A stretch of 64,000 nt of DNA from Pseudoalteromonas luteoviolacea NCIMB 1944 (GTDB taxonomy: Bacteria; Pseudomonadota; Gammaproteobacteria; Enterobacterales; Alteromonadaceae), in the NCBI RefSeq assembly GCF_001625565.1, contig NZ_AUXS01000015.1:248001-312000 (forward strand), written 5' to 3'. Shown here piece by piece: positions 36,253 to 44,951 of the stretch. The translations under genes and the position numbers were made by a program. The notes below the pieces were generated by a model, which did no database searches, was not told the DNA's origin, and saw nothing but the letters and a program-made list of their open reading frames with translations. Numbering within the stretch: the stretch's first letter is position 1; the number at the start of each line of letters is the position of its first letter.

Positions 36253-36963
36253 CTATTTTGCATTGATTATGTCTATTTCATGCTCTGTAAGAGGGCGGTA
36301 TTCACCTGCTGACAGTTCGTGATCAAGTTCAATATCACTTATTTTTTCTCTATGCAATTCAACAACATGATTTGATACTGCTGCTAACATACGTTTCACT
36401 TGATGATATTTCCCTTCGCAGATAGAGAGCCGCAGTGCATATTTATCAACAGCTTGCGCTTGTGCTGGTCGAGTTAATTGCTTTTCATTGTGTAAAGCGA
36501 CACCTTGGCGTAATTGCTCCAGCGCTTCTTCTGTAATTATTTCTTTTGTTTCAACAAGGTATGTCTTGTATTTTTGCTTTTTTGGCGAGGTAATTTGGTG
36601 TGACCACTCACCATCATTGGTGATCAGTACGAGCCCTGTAGTATCGATATCAAGTCTACCTGCGACATGAAAATCTTTTAAGTTCGGCTCATCAAGTAAA
36701 TCAAAAACAGTAGGGTGTAATTCATCGCTATTAGCGCAGACATAGCCTTGTGGTTTGTTCAACATGAAGTATCTTTTACCTAAATATTTCAGTGGTTTAC
36801 CGCTTACTTCAACACTGTCTTCGCGAGTGATTTGAACATCACTTTTTTTTGTTACTATGCCATTGATAGACACTTCTCCCTTTTTGATCAGGATTTTTAC
36901 TTTGCTACGCGGCAGTTCGTTTATATGACTAACGAATTTGTCTATTCGGCATGGGAATTTCAT
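36253..36963 (-). CDS. rsuA: 16S rRNA pseudouridine(516) synthase RsuA
   Basis: A 236-residue protein with an N-terminal S4 RNA-binding domain (about 4-50) and a RsuA/RluB/E/F-type catalytic domain. The catalytic Asp is Asp105 in GRLDIDTTGLVL (102-113), and KPQGYVCAN (about 70-78) is the family's second motif. The length is close to E. coli RsuA (231), which modifies U516 of 16S rRNA; other paralogues of this family modify 23S rRNA, so the exact target is inferred. Confidence 0.85.
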   Translation of the reverse strand: MKFPCRIDKFVSHINELPRSKVKILIKKGEVSINGIVTKKSDVQITREDSVEVSGKPLKYLGKRYFMLNKPQGYVCANSDELHPTVFDLLDEPNLKDFHVAGRLDIDTTGLVLITNDGEWSHQITSPKKQKYKTYLVETKEIITEEALEQLRQGVALHNEKQLTRPAQAQAVDKYALRLSICEGKYHQVKRMLAAVSNHVVELHREKISDIELDHELSAGEYRPLTEHEIDIINAK

Positions 36964-37011
36964 CTATTTTCTCTTACTTGATGGTATTGCTAGGTACACA
37001 TTATGAATCAT

Positions 37012-37341
37012 TTAATTTTTTCGATAAATAGCAGGGTCTAAATCATAGGGGTGCACACTCAAACTGACGGATTCAGAAAATAGGGTTTGCAATGTGCTCA
37101 GTAAGGATTCGCTTAGGTGTTGTTTTTGGGTTTGCGTTCTTCCTGTTAAGAGATGGACTTGGACATGAACAAAGTCAGTTTTACCATTTCCCAGTATGCA
37201 CTCCGGGAAAGCCACTCGACGTGTTTTAATGGTGCTTGCATCAAATAGATTTGTGTCAATGGTGCTTTGGTGTATGGATTTGAGTAGTTGTGAAAAGTCG
37301 GTATCTAGAGATGCTGAATGTTCAATAATGATGTGTGGCAT
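37012..37341 (-). CDS. 5-carboxymethyl-2-hydroxymuconate isomerase-like tautomerase
   Basis: A 109-residue protein of the tautomerase superfamily, CHMI type. After Met removal the N-terminal residue is Pro, the general base of the family (MPHIIIEHS). A middle strand DFVHVQVHLLTGRTQTQKQHLSE and the C-terminal YDLDP segment follow the HpaF pattern. HpaF acts in homoprotocatechuate breakdown, but no other aromatic catabolic gene is nearby, so the substrate is open. It lies 48 bp upstream of rsuA on the same strand. Confidence 0.75.
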   Translation of the reverse strand: MPHIIIEHSASLDTDFSQLLKSIHQSTIDTNLFDASTIKTRRVAFPECILGNGKTDFVHVQVHLLTGRTQTQKQHLSESLLSTLQTLFSESVSLSVHPYDLDPAIYRKN

Positions 37342-37533
37342 AAGGTTGCGATTATTTATTCTTGGTGCTTCATGATAATTGGCTTCTCGCTGTTAGCCAA
37401 GTCTAGAACTCCATATCTTCAAGTATGGTCCGCAGAGATTTTGCTACCGTGCTTTTAATGTTATTTTATCATCGTCTTACCTTGCTTTAACTGAATAGGC
37501 CTTGGTAAGGTGTTGAGTTATTATCCTCTAGAG

Positions 37534-38334
37534 ATGTCGAAAAAGCGTATGTTATCAATTTTTAAGCCAAAGCCTCTGTTAGAGTCCCCTGAGTCACAAT
37601 CGCTAATTGATTTATTCCTGTGGGCTGCAGAACATTTTGATAGTGAGTATTTTTTACAAAAAACCCAAGTTGTACAGCCGACAGAAAAACACTTTCCTGA
37701 CAGGGTCACCAGCGTTGAAGAGATGGCACAATCTGTGTTTGAACGTGTAAGAAGCTACGCAGGTTTATCTCACTGGCCAGTTCAGTTAAGTGCGCCACAA
37801 CATATGCCTATGCAGCAGGCATTTCCTCGGTTCACATTGTCTGGTGGGCTAAGAGGAGAGGATATTTCGTTGGTGAGTAAACCAAGTCAGCCAATTTTGT
37901 TGTCTTATAATCCAAACCAAATTAATCAACCACAAGATCTTGTGGCCAGTATGGCTGGTGGTATGGCGCTGATGCTAATTCATCATGTTGGGAAGTTACC
38001 GCCAGGCGGACAGCAAAATTTATCTGTGGCGGCAGATGTATTGGCGATATTTATGGGCTTTGGCACCATGTTATGTAACACCGCGTATCATTTTAGAGGC
38101 GGGTGCGGCTCGTGTTACAATCCATATGCAAATCGTCAAGCCGCGCTGAGTGAGCAAGAAAGTATATTTTTACATGCTTTAGTATGCCACTTTAAAGGAG
38201 AGCAACAAGGTGGGAAGCACCTTAAACCTCACTTAAAAAGCATGTTTAAAAAGGCGCAAAAGCAACTGAAAAAAATATTAGAAACGTCGCCAGATCCTAT
38301 GTTATTGGCATTAGAGGAACGCGGTCGTGGTTGA
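37534..38334 (+). CDS. Conserved protein of unknown function, possible degenerate metallopeptidase-like fold
   Basis: The start is uncertain: ATG 37534 (266 residues) is used, ATG 37549 and GTG 37510 are alternatives. The sequence has a central LVASMAGGMALML helix followed after about 25 residues by AADVLAIFMGFGTMLCN, which resembles a group of bacterial proteins that carry an AHELxH zinc site and a TDLLxVxLGxG helix. Here the HExxH residues are absent (Gly, Gly, Leu). A GGCGSC segment adds two cysteines. I cannot assign a function. Its end overlaps the start of the LysE-type exporter by 8 bp, so the two are co-translated. Confidence 0.55.
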   Translation: MSKKRMLSIFKPKPLLESPESQSLIDLFLWAAEHFDSEYFLQKTQVVQPTEKHFPDRVTSVEEMAQSVFERVRSYAGLSHWPVQLSAPQHMPMQQAFPRFTLSGGLRGEDISLVSKPSQPILLSYNPNQINQPQDLVASMAGGMALMLIHHVGKLPPGGQQNLSVAADVLAIFMGFGTMLCNTAYHFRGGCGSCYNPYANRQAALSEQESIFLHALVCHFKGEQQGGKHLKPHLKSMFKKAQKQLKKILETSPDPMLLALEERGRG

Positions 38335-38950
38335 ATATCTCGATGAATTTTTAATCATCGCACTGGCTCATTTTCTTGCGGTTGCAAGTCCGGGACCTGA
38401 TTTTGCGATTGTTTTGAAACAAAGTGTCCAGCAGGGCAGACGGAATGCTTTGTATACTAGCGCGGGTGTCGGTTTAGGCATTTTTGTGCATGTTTCATAT
38501 TGTCTACTGGGTGTGGCGATACTACTGGCCAATTCACCTGAACTTTTTGACTTGTTTAAGTATGTTGCTGGCGCTTATTTAGCTTATATGGGCGTACAGG
38601 CATTACGTGCTAAAAAGAACACGGAGCCTGAACAACATCTTGATGCATCGTCTAACACTGAGTCTGATTTTAAAGCCTTGCGACGTGGCTTTTTAGTCAA
38701 TGCATTAAACCCAAAAGCGACGCTGTTTTTTCTATCTTTATTCACCTTGATGATAGATCCTGAAACGCCACAGGCAGTACAAATTTTTTACGGCTTGTAT
38801 ATGGCTTTAGCAACTTGGGTTTGGTTTTCTCTGTTATCAGTAATTTTATCTAGGCCGAGAGTTCGACGGTTTTTTCACCGTGCCGGACATTGGTTTGATA
38901 GAGGGATCGGGGTGGTGTTGCTGCTTTTGGCAATGCGAGTTGTAATATAG
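38327..38950 (+). CDS. LysE/RhtB-family amino-acid exporter
   Basis: A 207-residue inner-membrane protein with five to six helices. The start is GTG 38327, preceded by GAGGAAC. The N-terminal ASPGPDFAIVL (about 21-31) and the internal FLVNALNPKATLFFLSLF (about 123-140) are signatures of the RhtB/LysE family, which exports amino acids such as threonine, homoserine or lysine. The substrate is not predictable. It overlaps the preceding gene and leads into the gamma-glutamylcyclotransferase gene 8 bp downstream. Confidence 0.88.
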   Translation: MVEYLDEFLIIALAHFLAVASPGPDFAIVLKQSVQQGRRNALYTSAGVGLGIFVHVSYCLLGVAILLANSPELFDLFKYVAGAYLAYMGVQALRAKKNTEPEQHLDASSNTESDFKALRRGFLVNALNPKATLFFLSLFTLMIDPETPQAVQIFYGLYMALATWVWFSLLSVILSRPRVRRFFHRAGHWFDRGIGVVLLLLAMRVVI

Positions 38951-38958
38951 GTAGTGCA

Positions 38959-39459
38959 ATGCAAACTGACGATTATTTTTATTTTGCCTACGGTTCAAAT
39001 TTATCAACTTTGCGGCTTAAAAAAAGGCTGCCGAATGCACGCTTAATTGGCACCGCGGTTTTGCAAGGACATCAACTCACATTTGATATGCTGAGCAAAG
39101 ATGGTTCCGCCAAGTGCAATATTGCTGGTGCGCCTGCGCCCATGGTTGTCTATGGCGTTGTGTATGGCTTGTCCCAATTAGAAATGACGGAGCTAGATAA
39201 CATTGAAGGTGCTCGCTATGATCGTGTCATATTCAACGTCGACTTAATGAATCGAAGAACGATTAAAGCCCATTGTTATGTTGCAAATACTTTCGTAAGT
39301 AATCAGCTTCCTTTTGATTGGTATAAACAACATGTGCTAAACGGGGCTTTGGAGCATGGGTTTCCAGAACCGTATATTGAAAAAATTAAAATGCAAAGAA
39401 GCATTGTTGACGAGAATAAAAATAAACATTTATTGGAATCAAACATTTATAAAAAATAA
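38959..39459 (+). CDS. Gamma-glutamylcyclotransferase family protein
   Basis: A 166-residue protein with the substrate-binding YGSNL motif at 11-15 and the catalytic Glu83 in DNIEGARY. Family members release 5-oxoproline from gamma-glutamyl amino acids or amines. The gene follows the amino-acid exporter closely and precedes a serine hydrolase by 12 bp, suggesting one transcript of four genes with a possible theme of amino-acid or peptide handling; that is inference. Confidence 0.87.
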   Translation: MQTDDYFYFAYGSNLSTLRLKKRLPNARLIGTAVLQGHQLTFDMLSKDGSAKCNIAGAPAPMVVYGVVYGLSQLEMTELDNIEGARYDRVIFNVDLMNRRTIKAHCYVANTFVSNQLPFDWYKQHVLNGALEHGFPEPYIEKIKMQRSIVDENKNKHLLESNIYKK

Positions 39460-39471
39460 GGCAATACGGAT

Positions 39472-41034
39472 ATGAAAAAAGCTTTTTGGCGCAAAGTATG
39501 CTGTGCAACAGCAATGTTGATGAGTAACAGTGTTTTAGCTTTAACTGCGCCACAGTTGGCTGAAGTTGAAAAGTCTGTACAGCAAGCTATGGATGATTTT
39601 TCAATTCCAGGTCTGGCGATCGGGATTGTAAATGACGGCAAAGTTGTATTAGCGAAAGGGTATGGCGTTAGGCAGTTTGGCAAAGAGGGCCTAGTAGATC
39701 AACATACGTTGTTTGGAATAGCTTCAAACAGTAAGGCATTTACTGCAACTGCATTAGCGATGTTAGCGGAAGAAGGTAAATTAAACTGGGGAGACCCCGT
39801 AATTAAGCATTTACCTGAATTCCAGTTACATAGTCAGCAATTAACTGAGCAAATAACTATTCGAGATCTGGTGAGCCACCGCAGTGGGTTGGCACTCGGT
39901 GCTGGTGATCTGATGATTTGGCCAAATACAGATAAATCGATAAAAGATATATTGGCTGGACTAAAGCATATTAAACCTATTGCTGCACTGCGCACAGAGT
40001 ACCATTACAATAATTTGATGTTTGTTGTAGCAGGTGAGGTTGTTGCAAGAGTCAGCAATATGAGCTGGCAAGACTTTGTTGAAAAACGCATCTTTCCTCA
40101 GGTTGGGATAGATAACTCGTATGCAGGTTTTTCTCGTATTGGAAACAGCAATAAAAATTTTGCGACAGGCACAATTAAATACAATGGGCAGCTAGAAGAG
40201 TTTGTCGGTGACTATCTCGAGGATTTCCGAGGAGCTGGTGCCATTGCATCAAACGTAACGGATATGACTAAGTGGTTGCAGACACAGGTCAATGCAGGTA
40301 AAACGCCTTTAGGAAAGCAGCTGATTGATCCGTACATGCATCAATATTTATGGCATCCCCAAATAATGCGCCTACCAAAAGAGTCTGATAGAGCGGCATT
40401 TAAGCAAGATTTTAAAGGTTATGCTCTGGGTTGGGCCGTAGAGAGCTATTTGGGTTATAAGCGTGTGGGCCATATGGGCGGGATATTGGGTATGGGCTCG
40501 CAAGTTGCAATGATCCCAGAAAAAGGGCTAGGGGTTGTCATTTTATCGAATCAACACGCCTACCCTGCGCTCAAAGCAATTACCAATGAAGTATTCGAAC
40601 AGGCACTTGGTTTAGAACCTCAAGACTGGGTAGCACAAAGCTATCAGAGCTATAAACAACAGCGCGACGCGCTGTACAATAATCTTGGTCCTGAAAAAGT
40701 TATTGATAAGCAAGCGAGTTTACCTTTGAGCCACTACACAGGTACACTTCGCAGTCCTTGGTACGGGGACGTGATTGTGGAAGAAATCGCAGGGCAATTA
40801 CATATTGATTTTACACATACCAAACTGTTGAAAGGGACATTGAGCCATCATAATGGCAATACCTTTGTGATTAAATGGCATGAAAAGCTATTAGAAGCTG
40901 ATTCATATATTCATTTCACCATGCATGATCAGCACGTTAAAAGTGCTGATTTGGAGTGGGTAAACCCAGATGTTACTGACTTTAGTTTTGATTTTCATAA
41001 TCTTGGGTTAGTCGCGGTGCCTCAAGAAGATTAA
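39472..41034 (+). CDS. Secreted serine hydrolase, class C beta-lactamase / PBP fold
   Basis: A 520-residue protein with a signal peptide (about 1-23, cleavage near SVLA-LTA). The catalytic motifs are SNSK with Ser85 and Lys88, YNN with Tyr179, and a GHMGG motif in the third position near residue 333. A C-terminal beta-rich domain (about 400-520, DUF3471-like) follows the catalytic part. These enzymes include D-amino-acid peptidases, esterases and AmpC-like proteins; true beta-lactamases are shorter (about 380 residues), so an esterase or peptidase role is more likely than drug resistance. Confidence 0.85.
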   Translation: MKKAFWRKVCCATAMLMSNSVLALTAPQLAEVEKSVQQAMDDFSIPGLAIGIVNDGKVVLAKGYGVRQFGKEGLVDQHTLFGIASNSKAFTATALAMLAEEGKLNWGDPVIKHLPEFQLHSQQLTEQITIRDLVSHRSGLALGAGDLMIWPNTDKSIKDILAGLKHIKPIAALRTEYHYNNLMFVVAGEVVARVSNMSWQDFVEKRIFPQVGIDNSYAGFSRIGNSNKNFATGTIKYNGQLEEFVGDYLEDFRGAGAIASNVTDMTKWLQTQVNAGKTPLGKQLIDPYMHQYLWHPQIMRLPKESDRAAFKQDFKGYALGWAVESYLGYKRVGHMGGILGMGSQVAMIPEKGLGVVILSNQHAYPALKAITNEVFEQALGLEPQDWVAQSYQSYKQQRDALYNNLGPEKVIDKQASLPLSHYTGTLRSPWYGDVIVEEIAGQLHIDFTHTKLLKGTLSHHNGNTFVIKWHEKLLEADSYIHFTMHDQHVKSADLEWVNPDVTDFSFDFHNLGLVAVPQED

Positions 41035-41060
41035 GGCAGAACGGGTTACTGGTATATCAA

Positions 41061-41104
41061 ACCAAAGTATCAAAGCATGTAACCCCATGCTTTGATACAC
41101 TGGT
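41061..41104 (+). terminator. Long palindrome after the serine hydrolase
   Basis: GTATCAAAGCATG (41067-41079) and CATGCTTTGATAC (41086-41098) are perfect 13-bp arms around a 6-base loop, and outer ACCA/TGGT bases extend the pairing past a 2-bp mismatch. No T-run follows. It ends 27 bp before the deacetylase start. Confidence 0.5.
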
Positions 41105-41131
41105 CACTCAGTTTTTGTAAGGACAGCGGAT

Positions 41132-42049
41132 ATGCGCACTGCAATCATCTCCCACCCATTGTGTCGTCGGCATAAAATGGCGAGTGAACACCCCGAATCA
41201 CCGCAGCGTCTAGATGCGATTTCTGATCGGGTATTAGCTTCTGGGTTGGACATCGCGGTGACTCATTTAACTGCACCCAAAGCAGAAATGTCACATTATA
41301 TATTGGCACATGATACTGAGCATGTTGAGCGGGTGTTGTCGGCAATTCCAGAGCATGGTCTTACGGACTTAGATGGTGATACGGCACTGTGCCGAGATTC
41401 ATTCAAAGCTATAGAGCGGGCCGTTGGTGCGGGTATCTTGGCAGTCGATGAAGTACTTGCAGGGCGCCACGATGCTGCTTTTTGTTCAGTGAGACCGCCA
41501 GGGCATCATGCAAGTCAAAATAAGTCAGCGGGGTTTTGTATTTTTAACAATGTTGCGATTGCTGTCAAATATGCGCAAACTAAAGGCATTAAGCGCATTG
41601 CAATATTGGATATTGATGTGCACCACGGTGATGGTACACAAGCAATTGTAAAGGAGGATCCTAATGTTCTCTTTTGCTCTTTGTTCCAATACCCTTTTTA
41701 TCCAAACTCTGAAATTGAAAATACCGAGACTGTCGTTAATTCGCCATTGGCCGTTGCGAGTGACGGCAATGATTTACGAGCATTGTACAGTCAACAATGG
41801 CTACCTAAACTGCGCGCATTTAACCCTGAGTTGCTCTTTATTAGCGCCGGGTTTGATGCTCATTTAGAAGATGATATGGGTGGGCTCAAATTTGTCGAAA
41901 GTGATTACGCTTGGTTTACTCAACAGATCGCGCTCTTAAGTAAAGAGCTTGATTGTCTTGGTATCATCTCATACCTAGAGGGCGGCTATGATTTGTCTTC
42001 TCTTGGCCGCAGTGTTGAAACACACATAAGAAACTTAGCTGAATCGTAA
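41132..42049 (+). CDS. Histone-deacetylase-family (class II-like) amidohydrolase
   Basis: A 305-residue zinc enzyme of the arginase/deacetylase fold. The active-site pair is His125-His126 in RPPGHHA, and zinc ligands are Asp162 and His164 in DIDVHHGDGTQ with the third Asp in the SAGFDAH segment. Bacterial members deacetylate acetylpolyamines, acetoin-pathway factors or unknown metabolites. AAGGA precedes the start. The length equals that of typical single-domain members. Confidence 0.9.
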   Translation: MRTAIISHPLCRRHKMASEHPESPQRLDAISDRVLASGLDIAVTHLTAPKAEMSHYILAHDTEHVERVLSAIPEHGLTDLDGDTALCRDSFKAIERAVGAGILAVDEVLAGRHDAAFCSVRPPGHHASQNKSAGFCIFNNVAIAVKYAQTKGIKRIAILDIDVHHGDGTQAIVKEDPNVLFCSLFQYPFYPNSEIENTETVVNSPLAVASDGNDLRALYSQQWLPKLRAFNPELLFISAGFDAHLEDDMGGLKFVESDYAWFTQQIALLSKELDCLGIISYLEGGYDLSSLGRSVETHIRNLAES

Positions 42050-42054
42050 ACTTT

Positions 42055-42357
42055 CTAGATAGTTTCCGCCATTAAACTAAATACCTGTTCTATATCAGAA
42101 ATGTGTATTTTTGCAGTGCAGCAGTGACCTTCAGAAGCGAGCTTTTGTTGCACTAAAGGCGTTAAATTGGCAAAACTATCCAGCGTTATTGGCTCGCCAT
42201 TGAGTGTACTTGCACTTCCATCCTTAAAAATACATGTGGTTGTTTTTATTTGCTTTTCAGTTAAATAAAACACACTTTCTTGCAGTGATTGTGGGCTGTC
42301 AACATACTCTATACTTTGGTCGAATATCAGCACTAATGGGTATGATTTAATCGTCAT
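42055..42357 (-). CDS. Small conserved protein, possibly DUF4144
   Basis: A 100-residue acidic protein with alternating short strands and one C-terminal helix. I cannot assign a function; the length and opening pattern (a strand, then Asp/Ser-rich loop and a Leu-Gln helix) recall the DUF4144 family found in Vibrio and Pseudoalteromonas, but that is a weak match from memory. GAGAAC precedes the start. It converges with the deacetylase gene, leaving only 5 bp between the stops, and is divergent from the signalling gene at 42435. Confidence 0.5.
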   Translation of the reverse strand: MTIKSYPLVLIFDQSIEYVDSPQSLQESVFYLTEKQIKTTTCIFKDGSASTLNGEPITLDSFANLTPLVQQKLASEGHCCTAKIHISDIEQVFSLMAETI

Positions 42358-42434
42358 TATTTGTTCTCAGTCAAAGTTAGCACTAGGTAGCCAAGTATAC
42401 TCAAGATGGTAGTTAGAATGCGAGGAAAGTGCTT

Positions 42435-44951
42435 ATGATAGGTGACTCACGTCAGCTGAAAATTAAAGACGTGTTTTCGACTAGCTTGTTATCTTGTGAT
42501 GAATCAACCAGTTTATACGATGCACTCGTCAGAATGCGACAGCATAGCGTAAGTTCCATTTTTATCACGAAAGATGGTGAGATAACGGGTATTTGGACAG
42601 AATCAGATTGTGTAAAGCTAGATCTTAAACATATTCACCTTACAGAGCTCCCTATTGGTGAGGTCATGACCTCGCCAGTGCACGATATTCTGCTTGATAA
42701 AACATTGAGCGAAGCAACCATTAAACTGCATCAACTTGGTATCCGACACTTACTGGTAATTGATTCGAAAAATGAACCGGCAGGTGTGGTTTCGCTATCA
42801 GATATAGTTCGTAATCAGGGCTTGGATCACTATCTGCATTTTCGTCCTATTGCCGATCATTATGACAGCTGTGTCAGTGTGTTGGATAGTCAGCAGTGCA
42901 TCAGCGACGCGATTGAAATCATGCGCAGAGACAAAACAACCGCAGTGTTAGTTCATCACACTGAACTGCAAGAGTACGGGATCATCACACAACGTGATAT
43001 TGCATATGCCATACTCGATCCGCAGTGGCAAATGCCATGCTGGCAGCTCGCGAGTTATCCTATGTTATCCATGACTCCGGAGGAAAGTTTATTTGATGCC
43101 TACCGTATGATGACGGCTAAGTCTATTCGCCACCTCGTTGTCAGAGATGCGACATCGAATGAAGTCATTGGTCTTTTGGCACTGAAAAATGTGCTTACAG
43201 AAATCGAAACAGCCTATTGCAGTGAGCTTGAGAATGTATTGGCACAGCGAGATATCGCATTACGCAAATCGGAGAAAAACCTCTATTTAGCGAATCGGAT
43301 CATCGATGCATCACTCGATGGCATTATGATCACGCGTAGCAGTGGAGAGATCATTCAAATTAACCCAGCTTTTAGTGCTTTGACAGGCTATCAAGACTAC
43401 GAGGTGATAGGGCAAACTCCGAGCCTACTGAGTTCAGGCCTTCACGATGAAAGCTACTATAACAGAATGTGGGAAGCGCTGAGAGAGAAGGGGGTGTGGC
43501 AAGGCGAAATTTGCAACAAAAAGAAAAGTGGGGATATTTATGTCGAGTGGCTCACAATTATTGAAATCAATGACCCCTATAGTGATGAAACGTTATACGC
43601 AGCGATATTCAGTGATATTACTGAGCGTAAAAATGCAGAAGAAAAAATTGCGCGCCTTGCATATTTTGACGAGTTGACAGGACTGCCTAATCGGCGCTTG
43701 TTTTATGATAGGTTGTCTATGGCATTGGCATCGGCACATCGCGACCAACATAAGATCAGCGTGATGTTTATCGATTTAGATCGCTTTAAAGAGGTAAATG
43801 ACACCCTAGGGCATAGTGCTGGTGATAAGTTGCTCACGCAAGTAAGTGAGCGGATCAAAAGTATCCTCAATGAAGGGGATACCTTGGCACGGCTCGGCGG
43901 AGATGAGTTTGTGGTTTTGCTGACAGAAGTGGTCGATGTGGATTCTGTGGTTAATTTTGCAGATAAGCTGTTATTACAGTTTAATAAGTCATTTGACTTG
44001 GGAAACATCTGTGTTGCTGCCACTGCGTCATTGGGCGCGTCCATCTACCCCGATGACGGTTTGGATAGTGAGAGCTTATTAAAGCATGCTGATGTGGCTA
44101 TGTATCGCTCCAAAGAGCTGGGACGAAACTCATTTCAAATGTATAAGGCTTCAATGAATGCTCGTTCATTAGAGCGCTTATCGATGCAAAGTCGATTTCA
44201 AAGTGCACTTGAAAATGGTGAGTTTGAACTTTATTTTCAGCCTCTAAAGTGCCTAGTAAGTAGCCGCTTGACAAGTTTGGAGTGTTTATTGCGCTGGCAC
44301 GATCCCAATCTTGGGATGATCTCTCCTGCGCAATTTATCCCTCTAGCGGAAGAGCTGGGGTTAATTGTAAAACTGGATGAGTGGGTGATTGATCGCGCTT
44401 GTGCACAGCTTGCACATTGGAGGAAGACCAATATTGAAATACGGCACTTAGCTATTAATATTTCTGCGCAGCACTTAACACAAGGGGATCTAGTTAATAC
44501 TTTACGCTATGCGTTAGATAAATATAACCTGAGTGGTACACAAATTGAGTTAGAGCTGACAGAGTGCAGTTTTGTCAGTAATTTTCAGCGAGCTAAGGCG
44601 GTACTGACTGAGCTGAAAACAATGGGGGTCAGTATTGCCTTGGATGATTTTGGCACCGGTTATTCCGCTTTAAGTTATTTAACTAAGCTACCGATTGATA
44701 TCTTAAAAATAGATCCAAGTTTTATTGCCAAGATCCCTGATGAATATGGAAACAGCGAAATTGTCAGCGCTATTATTGCGATGGCCAAAGCGCTTAAACT
44801 GCACGTTGTCGCTGAGGGAGTAGAAAAGCAGGAGCAAATGCGTTTTTTACAAAAGCTAGGTTGTCATGCGATGCAAGGATATTTGTATTGCAAGCCGCTT
44901 ACTCAAGCGGCTTGGTATGAGTTTTATCAAGCAGAAAAACTGACTTCGTAA
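42435..44951 (+). CDS. CBS-PAS-GGDEF-EAL cyclic-di-GMP signalling protein
   Basis: The ATG at 42435 has GAGGAA seven bases upstream; a GTG at 42429 overlaps that site. The 838-residue protein starts with four CBS motifs (two pairs, about 1-260), then a PAS domain with a PAC tail (about 285-405), GGDEF (about 410-570, intact GGDEF; the inhibitory site is NEGD instead of RxxD) and EAL (about 580-830). The EAL core reads ECLLRW instead of EALLRW but keeps NISAQH, ELTE and DDFGTG, so it may still be active. CBS pairs suggest control by adenine nucleotides. Its 3' end overlaps the converging DUF2797 gene by 25 bp. Confidence 0.85.
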   Translation: MIGDSRQLKIKDVFSTSLLSCDESTSLYDALVRMRQHSVSSIFITKDGEITGIWTESDCVKLDLKHIHLTELPIGEVMTSPVHDILLDKTLSEATIKLHQLGIRHLLVIDSKNEPAGVVSLSDIVRNQGLDHYLHFRPIADHYDSCVSVLDSQQCISDAIEIMRRDKTTAVLVHHTELQEYGIITQRDIAYAILDPQWQMPCWQLASYPMLSMTPEESLFDAYRMMTAKSIRHLVVRDATSNEVIGLLALKNVLTEIETAYCSELENVLAQRDIALRKSEKNLYLANRIIDASLDGIMITRSSGEIIQINPAFSALTGYQDYEVIGQTPSLLSSGLHDESYYNRMWEALREKGVWQGEICNKKKSGDIYVEWLTIIEINDPYSDETLYAAIFSDITERKNAEEKIARLAYFDELTGLPNRRLFYDRLSMALASAHRDQHKISVMFIDLDRFKEVNDTLGHSAGDKLLTQVSERIKSILNEGDTLARLGGDEFVVLLTEVVDVDSVVNFADKLLLQFNKSFDLGNICVAATASLGASIYPDDGLDSESLLKHADVAMYRSKELGRNSFQMYKASMNARSLERLSMQSRFQSALENGEFELYFQPLKCLVSSRLTSLECLLRWHDPNLGMISPAQFIPLAEELGLIVKLDEWVIDRACAQLAHWRKTNIEIRHLAINISAQHLTQGDLVNTLRYALDKYNLSGTQIELELTECSFVSNFQRAKAVLTELKTMGVSIALDDFGTGYSALSYLTKLPIDILKIDPSFIAKIPDEYGNSEIVSAIIAMAKALKLHVVAEGVEKQEQMRFLQKLGCHAMQGYLYCKPLTQAAWYEFYQAEKLTS

